A stretch of DNA of 64,000 bases, taken from contig JAJDVB010000135.1 of NCBI GenBank assembly GCA_022826345.1, forward strand, positions 1 to 64,000, in the 5' to 3' direction. The notes below the pieces were generated by a model that saw nothing but the letters and a program-made list of their open reading frames with translations, made no database searches and was not told where the DNA came from. The position numbers were made by a program, and so were the translations under genes. How positions within the stretch are numbered: the stretch's first letter is position 1; each line of letters starts with the position of its first letter. This stretch comes from Alphaproteobacteria bacterium. Lineage in GTDB: Bacteria; Pseudomonadota; Alphaproteobacteria; UBA828. Below, piece by piece: positions 1 through 8,238 of this stretch.

Positions 1-1370
1 CGGTCTCGCCCCAGCGGAACGCAGCGCCGGCCTCCGTTGCCTTGCTCGACTGGAACGCGGCGGTCTTCGCCACGTCGGCTCGGCCCGGCAGCCTGGCTTC
101 GAGGCGCGCTGCGCCGCCGGCTTCGGCGCTCGCCGAGAACACGGTCACGGCATGCCCTCGCGCCGCGGCGATCCACGCGGCCTCCAGCCCCGCGAGCCCG
201 GCGCCTACCACGGCCACGCGCTTCCGCGCATCGGCCGGCGGCGGCTGCCAGCCGGACTCGTCCACGCTGCCCAGCACGGGGTTCTGGAAGCAGCGGATGG
301 CTTTTCCTGCGTGAATCTCGCCCCAGCAATAGTTGCAGAAGGTGCAGGCGCGGACGTCGCCGGCGCGGCCGGCCTGCGTCTTGCGCGGCCAGTCGGCGTC
401 GGAGATCAGCAGCCGGCTGACGCCCACCATGTCGCAGGCGCCCTCGGCCAGCGCCGCCTCCGCCGCTTCTGCCGATTCGATCCGGCCAAGGCCGATCACC
501 GGGAGCCCGCCGGCGGCCGCGCGGAGCCGAGCGTGAAGCGGCAGGAAGGGCCGTGGCGGGTAGTGCATGTCCGGCAAATGGGTGTCGAAGGCAGGCCCGA
601 AGGCGCCCTGGCTGAAGGAGAGGTAGTCGAGCACGCCTTCGGCCGCCGCCGCACCGGCAATCCGCTCGGCCTCGTCCGGGTCGATGCCGCCCGGCACGCG
701 CTCGTCGGCCGGCAGCTTGATGCCGACGATGAAGTCGTCGCCGCAGGCCGCGCGGACCGCCGCCATCGCCTCGCGCATGAAGCGGGTGCGGCCCTCGAAG
801 CTGCCGCCGTAGCCGTCCGTCCGGTCGTTGCAGGCGGGCGAGAGGAACTGCGCGATCAGGTAGCCGTGCGCGCCGTGCAGCTCGACCCCGCTGAAGCCCG
901 CGCGCTTCAGCCGCTCCGCGCTCTCCGCATAGCCCGCGATGACGCCCGCGATCTCGTCCTCGGCGAGCGGGCGGGCCGAGTTCCAGTAGAGCACCTCCGG
1001 CTGCGAGGACGCGCTGCGCGGCACGGAATCGAGGCCCCAGAGCTGCTGGCGGCCGATATGGCCGAGCTGGCCCACCAGCCGGCAGCCGTGGCGCTCCACC
1101 GCCTCGGCCCAGCGCGCGAGCCCGCCCAGATTGGCCTCGTCGTGGATGCTCACCAGGATCGGCGCGCCGGTGCTGGTGGGGTGGACGTTCATCAGCTCGG
1201 TCACGATCATCGCCGTGCCGCCGCGCGCCCGCGCCGCGTGATAGGCGATGAGGCGGTCGGTCACGGCGCGGTCCCGGCCGAGCCCGGTGACGGTCGCGGC
1301 GTGCACGATGCGGTTGCGCAGTTCGCGGCCGCCCACCGTGATGGGGCTGAACAGGGTGTCGAAGGCCATG
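1..1370 (-). CDS. FMN/iron-sulfur old-yellow-enzyme oxidoreductase, 3' end outside window
   Basis: Read leftward from the ATG at 1370, the frame stays open to the window edge (456 codons), so the C-terminus is missing. It belongs to the 2,4-dienoyl-CoA reductase/trimethylamine dehydrogenase group. An N-terminal FMN TIM barrel carries the family motif HGAHGYLIAQFLSP at about residue 162. A cysteine cluster CTFCNYC, followed 12 residues later by RC (about residues 330-350), fits the 4Fe-4S site. A second nucleotide-binding domain begins at about residue 380 with GAGLAG. Such enzymes reduce enoyl/dienoyl substrates or dehydrogenate amines with NAD(P)H; the substrate here is unknown. It is divergent from the GMC oxidoreductase across about 70 bp, so they may share regulation. 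Confidence 0.88.
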
Positions 1371-1439
1371 GCGGGATCCGTGCTGGCGGTTGCGGGCGGC
1401 GCAGTCTAAGACACACTCCGCCACGATGCAGGGGGAAGC

Positions 1440-3059
1440 ATGGCGGACGAGCACGATTTCGTCGTGATCGGCGGCGGCACCGCCGGCTGCGTTCTGGCCA
1501 ACCGGCTCTCGGCCGAGCCGAAGACCAGCGTGGCACTGCTGGAGGCCGGCGGCGAGGCGCGCCATCCCTTCATCCACATCCCGCTAATGGCGGGCCTCGT
1601 CTACTTCATGCGCTCGATCAACTGGAGCTACGAGACCGAGCCCGAGCCCCATCTCGACGGCCGCCGCGTCCCCTGGCCGCGCGGCAAGGTGCTGGGCGGC
1701 ACGTCCGCCATCAACGGCATGATGTACATGCGCGGCAACCGCATGGACTACGACGGCTGGCGCCAGCGCGGCCTCGACGGCTGGGATTACGAGAGCGTGC
1801 TGCCCTACTTCAAGCGGGCGGAGGGGCACGGCTCCCGCAGCGACGCCTACCACGGCAGCGACGGCCCGCTTCGCGTCAATCGCGCCCAGTCGAAGAACCC
1901 GCTCTACGACGTCTTCCTCGAGGCCTGCGAGGCGCTGGGCCTGCCGCGCAACGACGACTTCAACGGCGCAGTGCAGGAGGGCATGGGCCGGCAGGATTTC
2001 TGCGTCGACCAGGGGCGCCGCGTGAACACCGGCCATGCCTTCATCCTGCCGGTGCGGGAGCGGCGCAATCTGCGTGTCGTGCTCCGCGCCCATGTCGAGC
2101 GGCTGCTGTTCGAGGGCCGGCGCTGCGTGGGCGTGGCCTACCGGCAAGGCGGGCAGCGGCGCGAAGTTCGCGCGCGCCGCGAGGCGATCCTCTGCGCCGG
2201 CACCGTCAATTCGCCCCAGCTCTTGCAGCTCTCGGGCGTGGGCGCGCCGGAGCATCTCCGCTCCCTCGGAATCGAGGTCGTGGCGGAAAGCCCGGACGTG
2301 GGACGCAACCTGCAGGATCACGCGGGCGTCTACGTGCAATTCGCGTGCACCCAGCCGGTCGCGCTCTACGGCCTGTTGAGGCCGGACCGCGCGGCGCTCG
2401 CATGCCTCCGCGCCTACCTCTTCGGCACCGGGCCCGGCACCTCGATTGCGCTGGAGGCCGGCGGCTTCGCGCGCAGCCGGGACGGGCTCGATGCGCCCGA
2501 TCTTCAAGTCACCTTCATCCCCGGCCTTACCCTCGACGTCACCCGCAAGAAGCAGGGCCGCCACGGCTTCCTCACCCACTGCTATCAGCTCCGGCCCGAG
2601 AGCCGGGGCGAGGTCCGCATCGCCGCCGCAGACGCTCATGCGGCGCCGTCGATCCACGCCAACACGCTGAGCGCGGAGACCGACCGCAGGGTGATGCGCG
2701 ACGCGGTGCGCTTCGCGCGGCGGATCATGGCCCAGGCGCCGTTCGACCCCTATCGCGGCGACGAGATCGCACCGGGCGCGAACGCGCAGTCGGACGACGA
2801 GATCGACGCCTGGATCAGGGCCAACCTGACGACCGTCTGGCACCCGGTCGGCACCTGCCGCATGGGCCGGGACGAGCGCGCCGTGGTGGACGCGGAGCTG
2901 CGCTTGCGCGGCGCGGAGAGGCTCCGGGTCGTCGACGCCTCGGTCATGCCGCTCATCACGAGCAGCAATACCGCAGCGCCGACCATCATGATTGCGGAGA
3001 AGGCGGCCGACATGATCCTCGGCAGGCCGCCCCTCCCCGCCGAGACCCCTGCCGCCTGA
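1440..3059 (+). CDS. GMC-family FAD-dependent alcohol/choline dehydrogenase-like oxidoreductase
   Basis: The 539-residue product has the usual length for bacterial choline-dehydrogenase-like GMC enzymes. The N-terminal FAD Rossmann motif GGGTAGCVLANRLS is followed by the second GMC signature GKVLGGTSAINGMMYMRGN near residue 90. The C-terminus carries the catalytic-histidine segment TVWHPVGTCRMG at about residue 470 and SSNTAAPTIMIAEKAADMI. These enzymes oxidise primary alcohols or polyols to aldehydes or ketones with FAD. No signal peptide is visible, so it should be cytoplasmic. The ATG at 1440 has GGGGGAAGC just upstream. It is divergent from the flavoprotein at 1-1370. The substrate cannot be read from the sequence. 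Confidence 0.9.
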   Translation: MADEHDFVVIGGGTAGCVLANRLSAEPKTSVALLEAGGEARHPFIHIPLMAGLVYFMRSINWSYETEPEPHLDGRRVPWPRGKVLGGTSAINGMMYMRGNRMDYDGWRQRGLDGWDYESVLPYFKRAEGHGSRSDAYHGSDGPLRVNRAQSKNPLYDVFLEACEALGLPRNDDFNGAVQEGMGRQDFCVDQGRRVNTGHAFILPVRERRNLRVVLRAHVERLLFEGRRCVGVAYRQGGQRREVRARREAILCAGTVNSPQLLQLSGVGAPEHLRSLGIEVVAESPDVGRNLQDHAGVYVQFACTQPVALYGLLRPDRAALACLRAYLFGTGPGTSIALEAGGFARSRDGLDAPDLQVTFIPGLTLDVTRKKQGRHGFLTHCYQLRPESRGEVRIAAADAHAAPSIHANTLSAETDRRVMRDAVRFARRIMAQAPFDPYRGDEIAPGANAQSDDEIDAWIRANLTTVWHPVGTCRMGRDERAVVDAELRLRGAERLRVVDASVMPLITSSNTAAPTIMIAEKAADMILGRPPLPAETPAA

Positions 3060-3097
3060 ACGCCACACGGCTGGAGCGGACGCACCGTTCTCCTCTC

Positions 3098-3182
3098 GTC
3101 ATGGCCGCACTCGTTGCGGCCATCCACGTCGCGCCCCCGCACAGGGCCGATATGGATGCGCGGATCAAGTCCGCGCATGACG
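3098..3182. repeat. 85-bp REP-like palindromic repeat, copy 1
   Basis: The unit is bounded by inverted ends GTCATG/CATGAC. It contains two perfect 7-bp hairpins, GGCCGCA-n5-TGCGGCC and GCGCGGA-n5-TCCGCGC. A second copy at 3354-3438 differs at 5 of 85 positions by my alignment. Read on the minus strand, the right hairpin gives the peptide RGLDPRIH, often seen as a spurious ORF in alphaproteobacterial genomes. It lies in the 495-bp gene-free interval between the GMC gene and the gp27-like gene. Confidence 0.85.
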
Positions 3183-3214
3183 GTGGGGGAGCGCGGGCAA
3201 GTCCTTTCGTTTGG

Positions 3215-3265
3215 CTCAGTCGCCGGGCGCTCGTTCCACTCGCTTGGCTCCGCGCCTACGGCGCG
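3215..3265. repeat. Dispersed direct repeat, copy A
   Basis: The core CTCAGtCGCCGGGcGCTCG followed by TCC-CTCGCTTGGCT recurs in the same orientation at 4316-4367 and 27158-27196. Copies A and B also share the CGCGCCT-CGGCGCG extension. The A and B copies flank the gp27-like phage gene as direct repeats about 1.1 kb apart. Confidence 0.75.
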
Positions 3266-3353
3266 CGGTCGCGCGCTCCGGACCTTCGGTCCGGCCCTCC
3301 ATACAGCAGTTACCACGTCCGCTGCCGCGCGCGGTCTGTATCTCCATTGAGGC

Positions 3354-3438
3354 GTCATGGCCGCACTTGTTGCGGCCATCCACATCGCGCCGCCGCACGG
3401 GGCCGAAATGGATGCGCGGATCAAGTCCGCGCATGACG
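3354..3438. repeat. 85-bp REP-like palindromic repeat, copy 2
   Basis: This is the second copy of the element at 3098-3182, in the same orientation and 80/85 identical by hand alignment. Both internal 7-bp hairpins and the GTCATG/CATGAC ends are kept. An open frame starting inside this copy (3357) runs into the gp27-like gene, so an automatic start call there would be wrong. Confidence 0.85.
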
Positions 3439-3554
3439 AGTGGTTGGGGGAGGGCGTGCGCGACTCCCCGGACCATGGTGCGATGCACAGGGCGGGCGGG
3501 GCGAGGCAGCATCGGGGGATGAGCCAGGAAACATCCCGAGAGCATAGCCACGCC

Positions 3555-4295
3555 ATGCAAAACGAAACCCGACAGACCACGCCGGCTGCGGCATTCGGCC
3601 GCTCCTCCATCAAGCGCCTGCCGGCCGAACTCCGCGAGGCCGTCGATCAGGCCATCGCGGACGGCGCAACCATCGACGAGATCACAGCCCGCATCCGGGC
3701 CGACGGCGAGGACTGCTCGCGCTCGGCCGTCGGCCGCTACGCTAAGACCATGCGCGATCTGATCCGCCAGCAGCAGGAGACCGACCGCACCATCAAGGCG
3801 TGGGCGCAAGCGCTCGGCGAGCGACCGGAAGGCGACGTTGGGCGCATCCTGATCGAGACCCTGCAATCCATGGTGCTCGACACCATGGCCGATCTCCGCG
3901 GGCGGGACGAGCCCGTGCCGATGAAGGAGCTCGACCGGTTCTCCCACATCCTCAAGCGCATCGAGGCCACCGACAAGCTCCGCAAGGACCGCGAGCGCGC
4001 GGCGGAGAAGGCGGCGCAGGCCAACCAGCCCAAGCGCCAGGGCGGGCTCTCGCCGGAGGCGGTCGCCATCATCCGGGCGGAGGTGGAGGGCGATCCGCCC
4101 CCGCCGCCGCCTGCTCCCCGCACCGTCACGTCGGTGCCGGTGGACCCGTGGAATCCCGCAGAGTTCCCCGCAGTCCAGAATAATCCCGGCGAATCCCACT
4201 CGAGCCCGGCTAATCACTATGAATCCTGGACGGAAATCGCTCCGCGGGTGTATCGCACCAGCCCCACATCGATCCTGTCCCTCGGGCCGGAGTGA
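3555..4295 (+). CDS. Mu gp27-like (DUF3486) phage protein, isolated
   Basis: The product is 246 residues from the ATG at 3555. Its first ~120 residues match the phage Mu gp27/DUF3486 pattern: GRSSIKRLPAELREAV, a helix-turn-helix-like ITARI...CSRSAVGRYAKTM segment, then a helical region. A charged coiled-coil-like stretch (ILKRIEATDKLRKDRERAAEK) and a proline-rich tail follow. Mu gp27 is regarded as the small terminase (DNA-packaging) subunit. No other phage gene is nearby, so this is a relic or a domesticated DNA-binding protein. Starts at 3519 (GGGGG touching the ATG) and 3357 (inside a repeat) are less likely. Direct repeats flank the gene. Confidence 0.72.
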   Translation: MQNETRQTTPAAAFGRSSIKRLPAELREAVDQAIADGATIDEITARIRADGEDCSRSAVGRYAKTMRDLIRQQQETDRTIKAWAQALGERPEGDVGRILIETLQSMVLDTMADLRGRDEPVPMKELDRFSHILKRIEATDKLRKDRERAAEKAAQANQPKRQGGLSPEAVAIIRAEVEGDPPPPPPAPRTVTSVPVDPWNPAEFPAVQNNPGESHSSPANHYESWTEIAPRVYRTSPTSILSLGPE

Positions 4296-4315
4296 GCGCC
4301 GGTTTAACCATTTCC

Positions 4316-4367
4316 CTCAGGCGCCGGGCGCTCGCTCCGCTCGCTTGGCTACGCGCCTGCGGCGCGG
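4316..4367. repeat. Dispersed direct repeat, copy B
   Basis: This has the same core as copy A at 3215-3265 (CGCCGGGCGCTCG-TCC-CTCGCTTGGCT, then CGCGCCT-CGGCGCG). It starts about 20 bp after the stop codon of the gp27-like gene, so the gene lies between two direct copies. Confidence 0.75.
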
Positions 4368-4456
4368 CCCGGTCCCGATCATGGTCGGACTCCTCGTCCG
4401 ATGCCGCGCGCGGCGCTGGTCGTGACCCGGATGAGAAATCCAGGCTAGAAGGTCGC

Positions 4457-5350
4457 ATGGTCCCCCCGCAATCCGCGTCGGCCGCGCCGTTGCTCGGCGT
4501 CCTCTACATGTGCGTGGCCGCAGGCTTCGGGCTGCCGGGGCTGAACGCCCTCGTGAAGGCGCTCATCGCCGACTACCACATGGTGCAGATCATCTGGTTC
4601 CGCTGCGTCGTGCACCTGGGCTTCATGGTGGTGCTCTTCATGCCGGCGATGGGGCCGAGGGTCTTCGCGAGCCGCCGCCCGTGGCTGCAGTCGATCCGCT
4701 CGCTCACCCAGCTCGTCACCTTCACGCTGATCTGGGTGGCGCTCTTCTGGACGCCGATCACGACCGTCACCATGGTGCTCTTCACCGGCCCGCTGATGCT
4801 GGTGGCGCTCTCCGTGCCCTTCCTGGGCGAGCGCGTGGGGCCGCGCCGCTGGGCGGCGGTGTTCGTCGGCTTCGCCGGCGTGCTGATCGTCCTCCGCCCC
4901 GGCGCCGACGTGGTGCACTGGGGTGCGCTGCTGGTGCTCGGCGGCGCCTTCTTCTACGCCATCTACCAGATCCAGACCCGCAAGCTCGCGGGCCACGACG
5001 ATCCGCGCACGACGGCGGTCTATACCATCCTCGCCGCCTTTATCGTGGCCACGGTCGCGGTGCCGTTCTTCTGGGAAATGCCCAGGAACACGGTGGACTG
5101 GCTGCTGTTCCTGTCGCTCGGCGTGGTTGGCGGCCTCGCCCACTACTTCATCATCAAGGCCTATCAATACGCCGAGGCCTCGCTGGTCGGCCCCTTCGAC
5201 TACAGCCAGCTGGTGGGCGCCAGCATCTTCGGCTTCGCGATATTCGGCGAAGTTCCCGATGTCTGGACCTGGGTCGGCGCCGCCGTGATCATCGCAAGCG
5301 GCCTCTACATCGCCCACCGGGAGGCGCGCATACGACGGACGGCGGGCTGA
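4457..5350 (+). CDS. DMT superfamily transporter (two EamA domains)
   Basis: This 297-residue inner-membrane protein has about ten hydrophobic segments arranged as two EamA repeats; the second includes YAIYQIQTRKLAGHDDPRTTA and GPFDYSQLVGASIFGF. DMT carriers of this type export or import amino acids, metabolites or drugs; the substrate is not predictable. The ATG at 4457 (MVPPQ) was chosen because the frame upstream runs through the dispersed repeat and a charged, non-membrane stretch. It is a clear paralogue of the next gene (both have VALSVP-LGERVGPRRW and VGPFDY-QL), so the pair arose by tandem duplication. Confidence 0.9.
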   Translation: MVPPQSASAAPLLGVLYMCVAAGFGLPGLNALVKALIADYHMVQIIWFRCVVHLGFMVVLFMPAMGPRVFASRRPWLQSIRSLTQLVTFTLIWVALFWTPITTVTMVLFTGPLMLVALSVPFLGERVGPRRWAAVFVGFAGVLIVLRPGADVVHWGALLVLGGAFFYAIYQIQTRKLAGHDDPRTTAVYTILAAFIVATVAVPFFWEMPRNTVDWLLFLSLGVVGGLAHYFIIKAYQYAEASLVGPFDYSQLVGASIFGFAIFGEVPDVWTWVGAAVIIASGLYIAHREARIRRTAG

Positions 5351-5390
5351 GCGGCGCGCCCCTGGCACGGCACCGGGCGATCCCCCAGAG

Positions 5391-5413
5391 CGTGTCCATC
5401 CTGGATGGACACG
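5391..5413. repeat. 11-bp perfect palindrome
   Basis: CGTGTCCATCC, one T, then GGATGGACACG form a perfect inverted repeat 41 bp after the first DMT gene. No T-run follows on either strand, so it is not an obvious intrinsic terminator. It is most simply an intergenic palindromic repeat or a protein-binding site. Confidence 0.6.
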
Positions 5414-5527
5414 CGACAGGCCGTGACTGCGGCCCGCCGCCCCTGCGGCGCCCTCGCGCGCCCGCGCGCGTGGACGCGCGACGCGGAGGCGCCGGCCGCA
5501 GGCCGGCTGCCGTGAGCGACAGAGAAG

Positions 5528-5562
5528 CTAGAGCGTTTCCGTGCAAAGCGGAAACGCTCTAG
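5528..5562. repeat. 14-bp perfect inverted repeat beside a ribosome-binding site
   Basis: CTAGAGCGTTTCCG, a 7-nt loop TGCAAAG, then CGGAAACGCTCTAG. The right arm ends in the AGAAGAAG purine run that serves as ribosome-binding site for the DMT gene starting at 5572. In the mRNA the hairpin would sit 9 nt before the start codon and could affect translation. AGAGCGTTTCC-type palindromes are common dispersed elements in alphaproteobacteria. Confidence 0.7.
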
Positions 5563-5571
5563 AAGAAGCCG

Positions 5572-6483
5572 ATGACCACGTCGCCCGCGCGTTTCGACGA
5601 TTCGCTCCGGGGCATTCTCTTCATGTGCCTCGTCGCCATCGTCGTCTTCCCTCTTCTCAACGCGCTGGTGAAGTATCTCCTGTCGAACGACTACTCGATC
5701 GTGCAGATCATGTGGATGCGCTCGATCGTCCACATGGCGTGGATGCTCGGGCTGTTCCTTCCCTATGGCGGGCTCCGCATCCTGCGCAGCAACCGGCCGG
5801 GCCTCCAGCTCGTCCGCTCCTCGCTGCAGCTCGTGGCGCTGGTGCTCTACATCATCGCGCTCTCGCACGTGTCGCTCACGGCGATAACGATGGCCTTCTT
5901 CACCGCGCCGCTCATGGTCGTCGCCCTCTCGGTGCCGATGCTGGGCGAGCGGGTGGGTCCCCGGCGCTGGATCGCCGTGGCGGTGGGCTTCGCCGGTGCG
6001 GCGGTGATCTTCCGACCCGGCGGCGAGATCATCCACTGGTCCTTCCTGCTGGTGCTGGGTGCTGCCGCCGCCTACGCGCTCTTCCAGATCCAGACCCGCC
6101 AGCTCGCGGCGCAGGACGACTACCGCACCACCGCGATCTACACGATCATCGTGGCGCTGGTAGCGACCACGGCCGCCGGTCCGTTCTTCTGGACCTGGCC
6201 GACGGAGCTCACCCACTGGGGCGCCTTCATCGGCCTCGGCGTGTTCGGCGGCGGTGGCCACTTCCTGGTAATCAAGGCCTACCAGTATGGCCGTGCCTCG
6301 GTGGTCGGTCCCTTCGACTACGGCCAGCTGCTCGGCGCCGCGGTGGTCGGCTTCCTCTGGTTCGGCGATAGAGTCGACCTGTGGACCTGGCTGGGCGCGG
6401 GGCTGATCGTCGCGAGCGGCATCTACATCGCGCGCCGCGAGGCGGTGCAGGGTGGCGGCCGCGGACCCAAGGCACACCTCTAA
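5572..6483 (+). CDS. DMT superfamily transporter (two EamA domains), paralogue of upstream gene
   Basis: This 303-residue inner-membrane carrier has two EamA domains, similar along its whole length to the gene at 4457-5350 (shared ALFQIQTRQLA, LGERVGPRRW, VIKAYQYG, VGPFDYGQLLGA). The start ATG follows AGAAGAAG. A 220-bp spacer with two strong palindromes separates the paralogues, so they may not be co-transcribed. Its stop codon overlaps by 4 bp the stop of the convergent gene 6480-7136. The substrate is unknown. Confidence 0.9.
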   Translation: MTTSPARFDDSLRGILFMCLVAIVVFPLLNALVKYLLSNDYSIVQIMWMRSIVHMAWMLGLFLPYGGLRILRSNRPGLQLVRSSLQLVALVLYIIALSHVSLTAITMAFFTAPLMVVALSVPMLGERVGPRRWIAVAVGFAGAAVIFRPGGEIIHWSFLLVLGAAAAYALFQIQTRQLAAQDDYRTTAIYTIIVALVATTAAGPFFWTWPTELTHWGAFIGLGVFGGGGHFLVIKAYQYGRASVVGPFDYGQLLGAAVVGFLWFGDRVDLWTWLGAGLIVASGIYIARREAVQGGGRGPKAHL

Positions 6484-7136
6484 CGAGGCAATCTCACCAA
6501 GGGGGCGGCCCAGGCGGCGAGGCCGGCGAGCAGGGCGACAAACACCGCCCAGCCCTGCCAGGCGCCCAACGTGACGAGCGTAAGCGTGGAGAGCGCAAGC
6601 CACAGCACCGGGGCGATGCCTAGGAGAGCCGTCCACCGGCTGCGCTCAGCGAGCGCGAGCAGGCCGAGCGTGGCGATGGCCGTGGGGTCCGGCGCAATCG
6701 CCAAGACCTCGGCTTCGTTCCAGGGCCGTCCGTCCAGCGGCGCAAGAGCGGGCCAGACCAGCGCCGCCGCGAACAGGCCGAGACCCAACCAGGCGCTACG
6801 ACCGTGCTGGAGAAAGACGATCCGGCCCGAGAGGCCGAACCCCGCCAGCAGCGCGGCTTCGGCGTAGAAGCCCCAGGCGAGCGTGGGTGCTGCCCAGTTG
6901 ACCGTGCCGTAACGCAGTGCGACGAACGGCCAGCCGGTCCAGAGCCAGGCGGCGCCCAGCACCGGGCCGAGCCAGCGCCCGGACGGCCGCCGATCCAAGG
7001 CAAAACCGAGGGTGAGCAGTGCTGCGGCTGCCAGCACCACGGGCTGAGCCGGCCAGACCGACTCGTTTTCCAGCGCGAAGAGCCGCCAATAGACCCGCGG
7101 CTCGAATAGCAGAAGGTCCTCCAGCGTCCAGGACAC
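6480..7136 (-). CDS. Multi-pass membrane protein, DUF6064-like
   Basis: The 218-residue product has about seven hydrophobic segments and an N-terminal motif, LEDLLLFEPRVYWRLFALEN, resembling DUF6064 proteins as I remember them. The start is GTG at 7136 with no strong Shine-Dalgarno sequence. It lies downstream of the aldo/keto reductase on the same strand but is separated from it by about 175 bp containing a 12-bp hairpin. No function is known. Confidence is high that it is a membrane protein and moderate for the family name. Confidence 0.68.
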   Translation of the reverse strand: MSWTLEDLLLFEPRVYWRLFALENESVWPAQPVVLAAAALLTLGFALDRRPSGRWLGPVLGAAWLWTGWPFVALRYGTVNWAAPTLAWGFYAEAALLAGFGLSGRIVFLQHGRSAWLGLGLFAAALVWPALAPLDGRPWNEAEVLAIAPDPTAIATLGLLALAERSRWTALLGIAPVLWLALSTLTLVTLGAWQGWAVFVALLAGLAAWAAPLVRLPR

Positions 7137-7203
7137 GGCTAGGCTAGAGCACTATCCGACAGAACCGGATCGCGGCGTCCCGAAAAACACCCACCTCCCC
7201 CTG

Positions 7204-7229
7204 TCCCCCTCCTCCCAGGAGGAGGGGGA
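7204..7229. repeat. 12-bp perfect hairpin in a polypyrimidine/polypurine repeat
   Basis: TCCCCCTCCTCC, CA, then GGAGGAGGGGGA, within a 100-bp strand-asymmetric region of C/T then G/A runs that also contains CTCCCCGCCGGGGAGGAG. On the minus strand a TTTTT run occurs about 20 nt after the hairpin, too far for a classical terminator. It resembles the dispersed CCCCTCTCC-type elements of GC-rich proteobacteria. Confidence 0.6.
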
Positions 7230-7312
7230 ACGAAAGCGGCGCGGCATCTTCTCCCTCTTTTCCCCGCCGGGGAGGAGAGGGACGGGGTGAGGAGGGGGAA
7301 TCTCGGGCGGCC

Positions 7313-8215
7313 CTACAGGCTTTGCACATACGCCGCCATACGACGGCGCATGGCGGCGTCCGGCATGGGGCCAAATGCGGCGGACTTGTTCTCGCGCACA
7401 TGATCGACCTGACGCGTCGCGGGGATGGCGGCCGTGACCGCGGGGTGCGAGATAATGAACTTCAGCAGGAACTGCGGCCATGTGGCGACCCCGATCTCGC
7501 CGGCCCAGCCGGGCAGCGGGTGGCCCGCGAGCCGGTCCGGTAGCCGGCCGCGCTGGAACGGCCGGTTGCAGATGACCGCGATCCCCTGCTCCAGGGCGAG
7601 GGGCAGCAGGCGGCGTTCCACCTCCCGATCGACGACGTTGTAGGTGAGCTGGACGAAATCGGGCGGCCGGCGGCGCATGACCTCCTCAAGCTCCTCGTGC
7701 CTGCGGCCGTGCGAGGTGGTGACGCCGGTGTAGCGCAGCCGGCCGGCCTCCTTCATGGCCTCGAGAGTGTCGAGATTGGCTTCCCAGTCGATCAGGTTGT
7801 GGACCTGCAGAAGGTCGAAACGCCGCACACCCCAGCGCCGGGTTGTTTCCGCGATCTGCGCCGGGCCGTCGGAGGCATCGGTCCAGACCTTGTCGGCGGA
7901 GAAGAGGCCGGGCGGGCGGTCCAGCGCCTGCAGCGCGTCGCCGATCACCGCCTGCGAGGAGCCGTACATGGGCGAGGAATCGACCATGCCCCCGCCCTCC
8001 TCGAAGAAGGCGGCCATGACGGCGCGGCATTCGGCGCGCAGCAGCGGATCGTCGCCCACGTTGAAGGTGATCCAGCTTCCGATCCCGACCGAAGGCACCG
8101 GCTCTCCGGTAGCCGGAATGCGCTTGACGAGCGCCTCTGCGGCAGACGCTCCAAGTGCAGGCGCCGCGAGCGCAGCGCCCGCCCCGAACAGCACACCCCG
8201 GCGCGTGACGCCCAT
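7313..8215 (-). CDS. Tat-exported aldo/keto reductase
   Basis: From the ATG at 8215 (preceded by GAGGAG) the product is 300 residues. It opens with a twin-arginine signal (TRRGVLFGAGAALAAPALG) predicting periplasmic export. The aldo/keto reductase tetrad is visible: Asp and Tyr in VDSSPMYG, Lys in FSADKVW, His in LLQVHN. Such enzymes reduce carbonyls to alcohols with NAD(P)H. A Tat signal is typical of a substantial AKR subgroup, although nicotinamide supply in the periplasm is unexplained. An ATG 60 nt further upstream would overlap the previous gene and bury the signal, so it was rejected. It follows the PxpB-like gene by 23 bp. Confidence 0.85.
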   Translation of the reverse strand: MGVTRRGVLFGAGAALAAPALGASAAEALVKRIPATGEPVPSVGIGSWITFNVGDDPLLRAECRAVMAAFFEEGGGMVDSSPMYGSSQAVIGDALQALDRPPGLFSADKVWTDASDGPAQIAETTRRWGVRRFDLLQVHNLIDWEANLDTLEAMKEAGRLRYTGVTTSHGRRHEELEEVMRRRPPDFVQLTYNVVDREVERRLLPLALEQGIAVICNRPFQRGRLPDRLAGHPLPGWAGEIGVATWPQFLLKFIISHPAVTAAIPATRQVDHVRENKSAAFGPMPDAAMRRRMAAYVQSL

Positions 8216-8238
8216 GAGGCGCTCCTCTGCCTCCCCGA

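Noticed and set aside
152..3436. A very long open frame (over 1,090 codons) on the + strand
   Set aside because: It covers the flavoprotein and GMC genes in other frames, and its translation is low-complexity Arg/Ala-rich sequence with no family motifs; it results from the high G+C content.
3357..3554. N-terminal extension of the gp27-like protein
   Set aside because: The extension is encoded by the REP-like repeat and is therefore an annotation artefact.
3555..4295. Prophage
   Set aside because: Only one phage-type gene is present; no integrase, portal, capsid, tail or lysis gene lies nearby.
7230..7312. Intrinsic terminator between the aldo/keto reductase and the DUF6064-like gene
   Set aside because: The hairpins here belong to a C/T-rich repeat, and the nearest T run is about 20 nt away from the stem.
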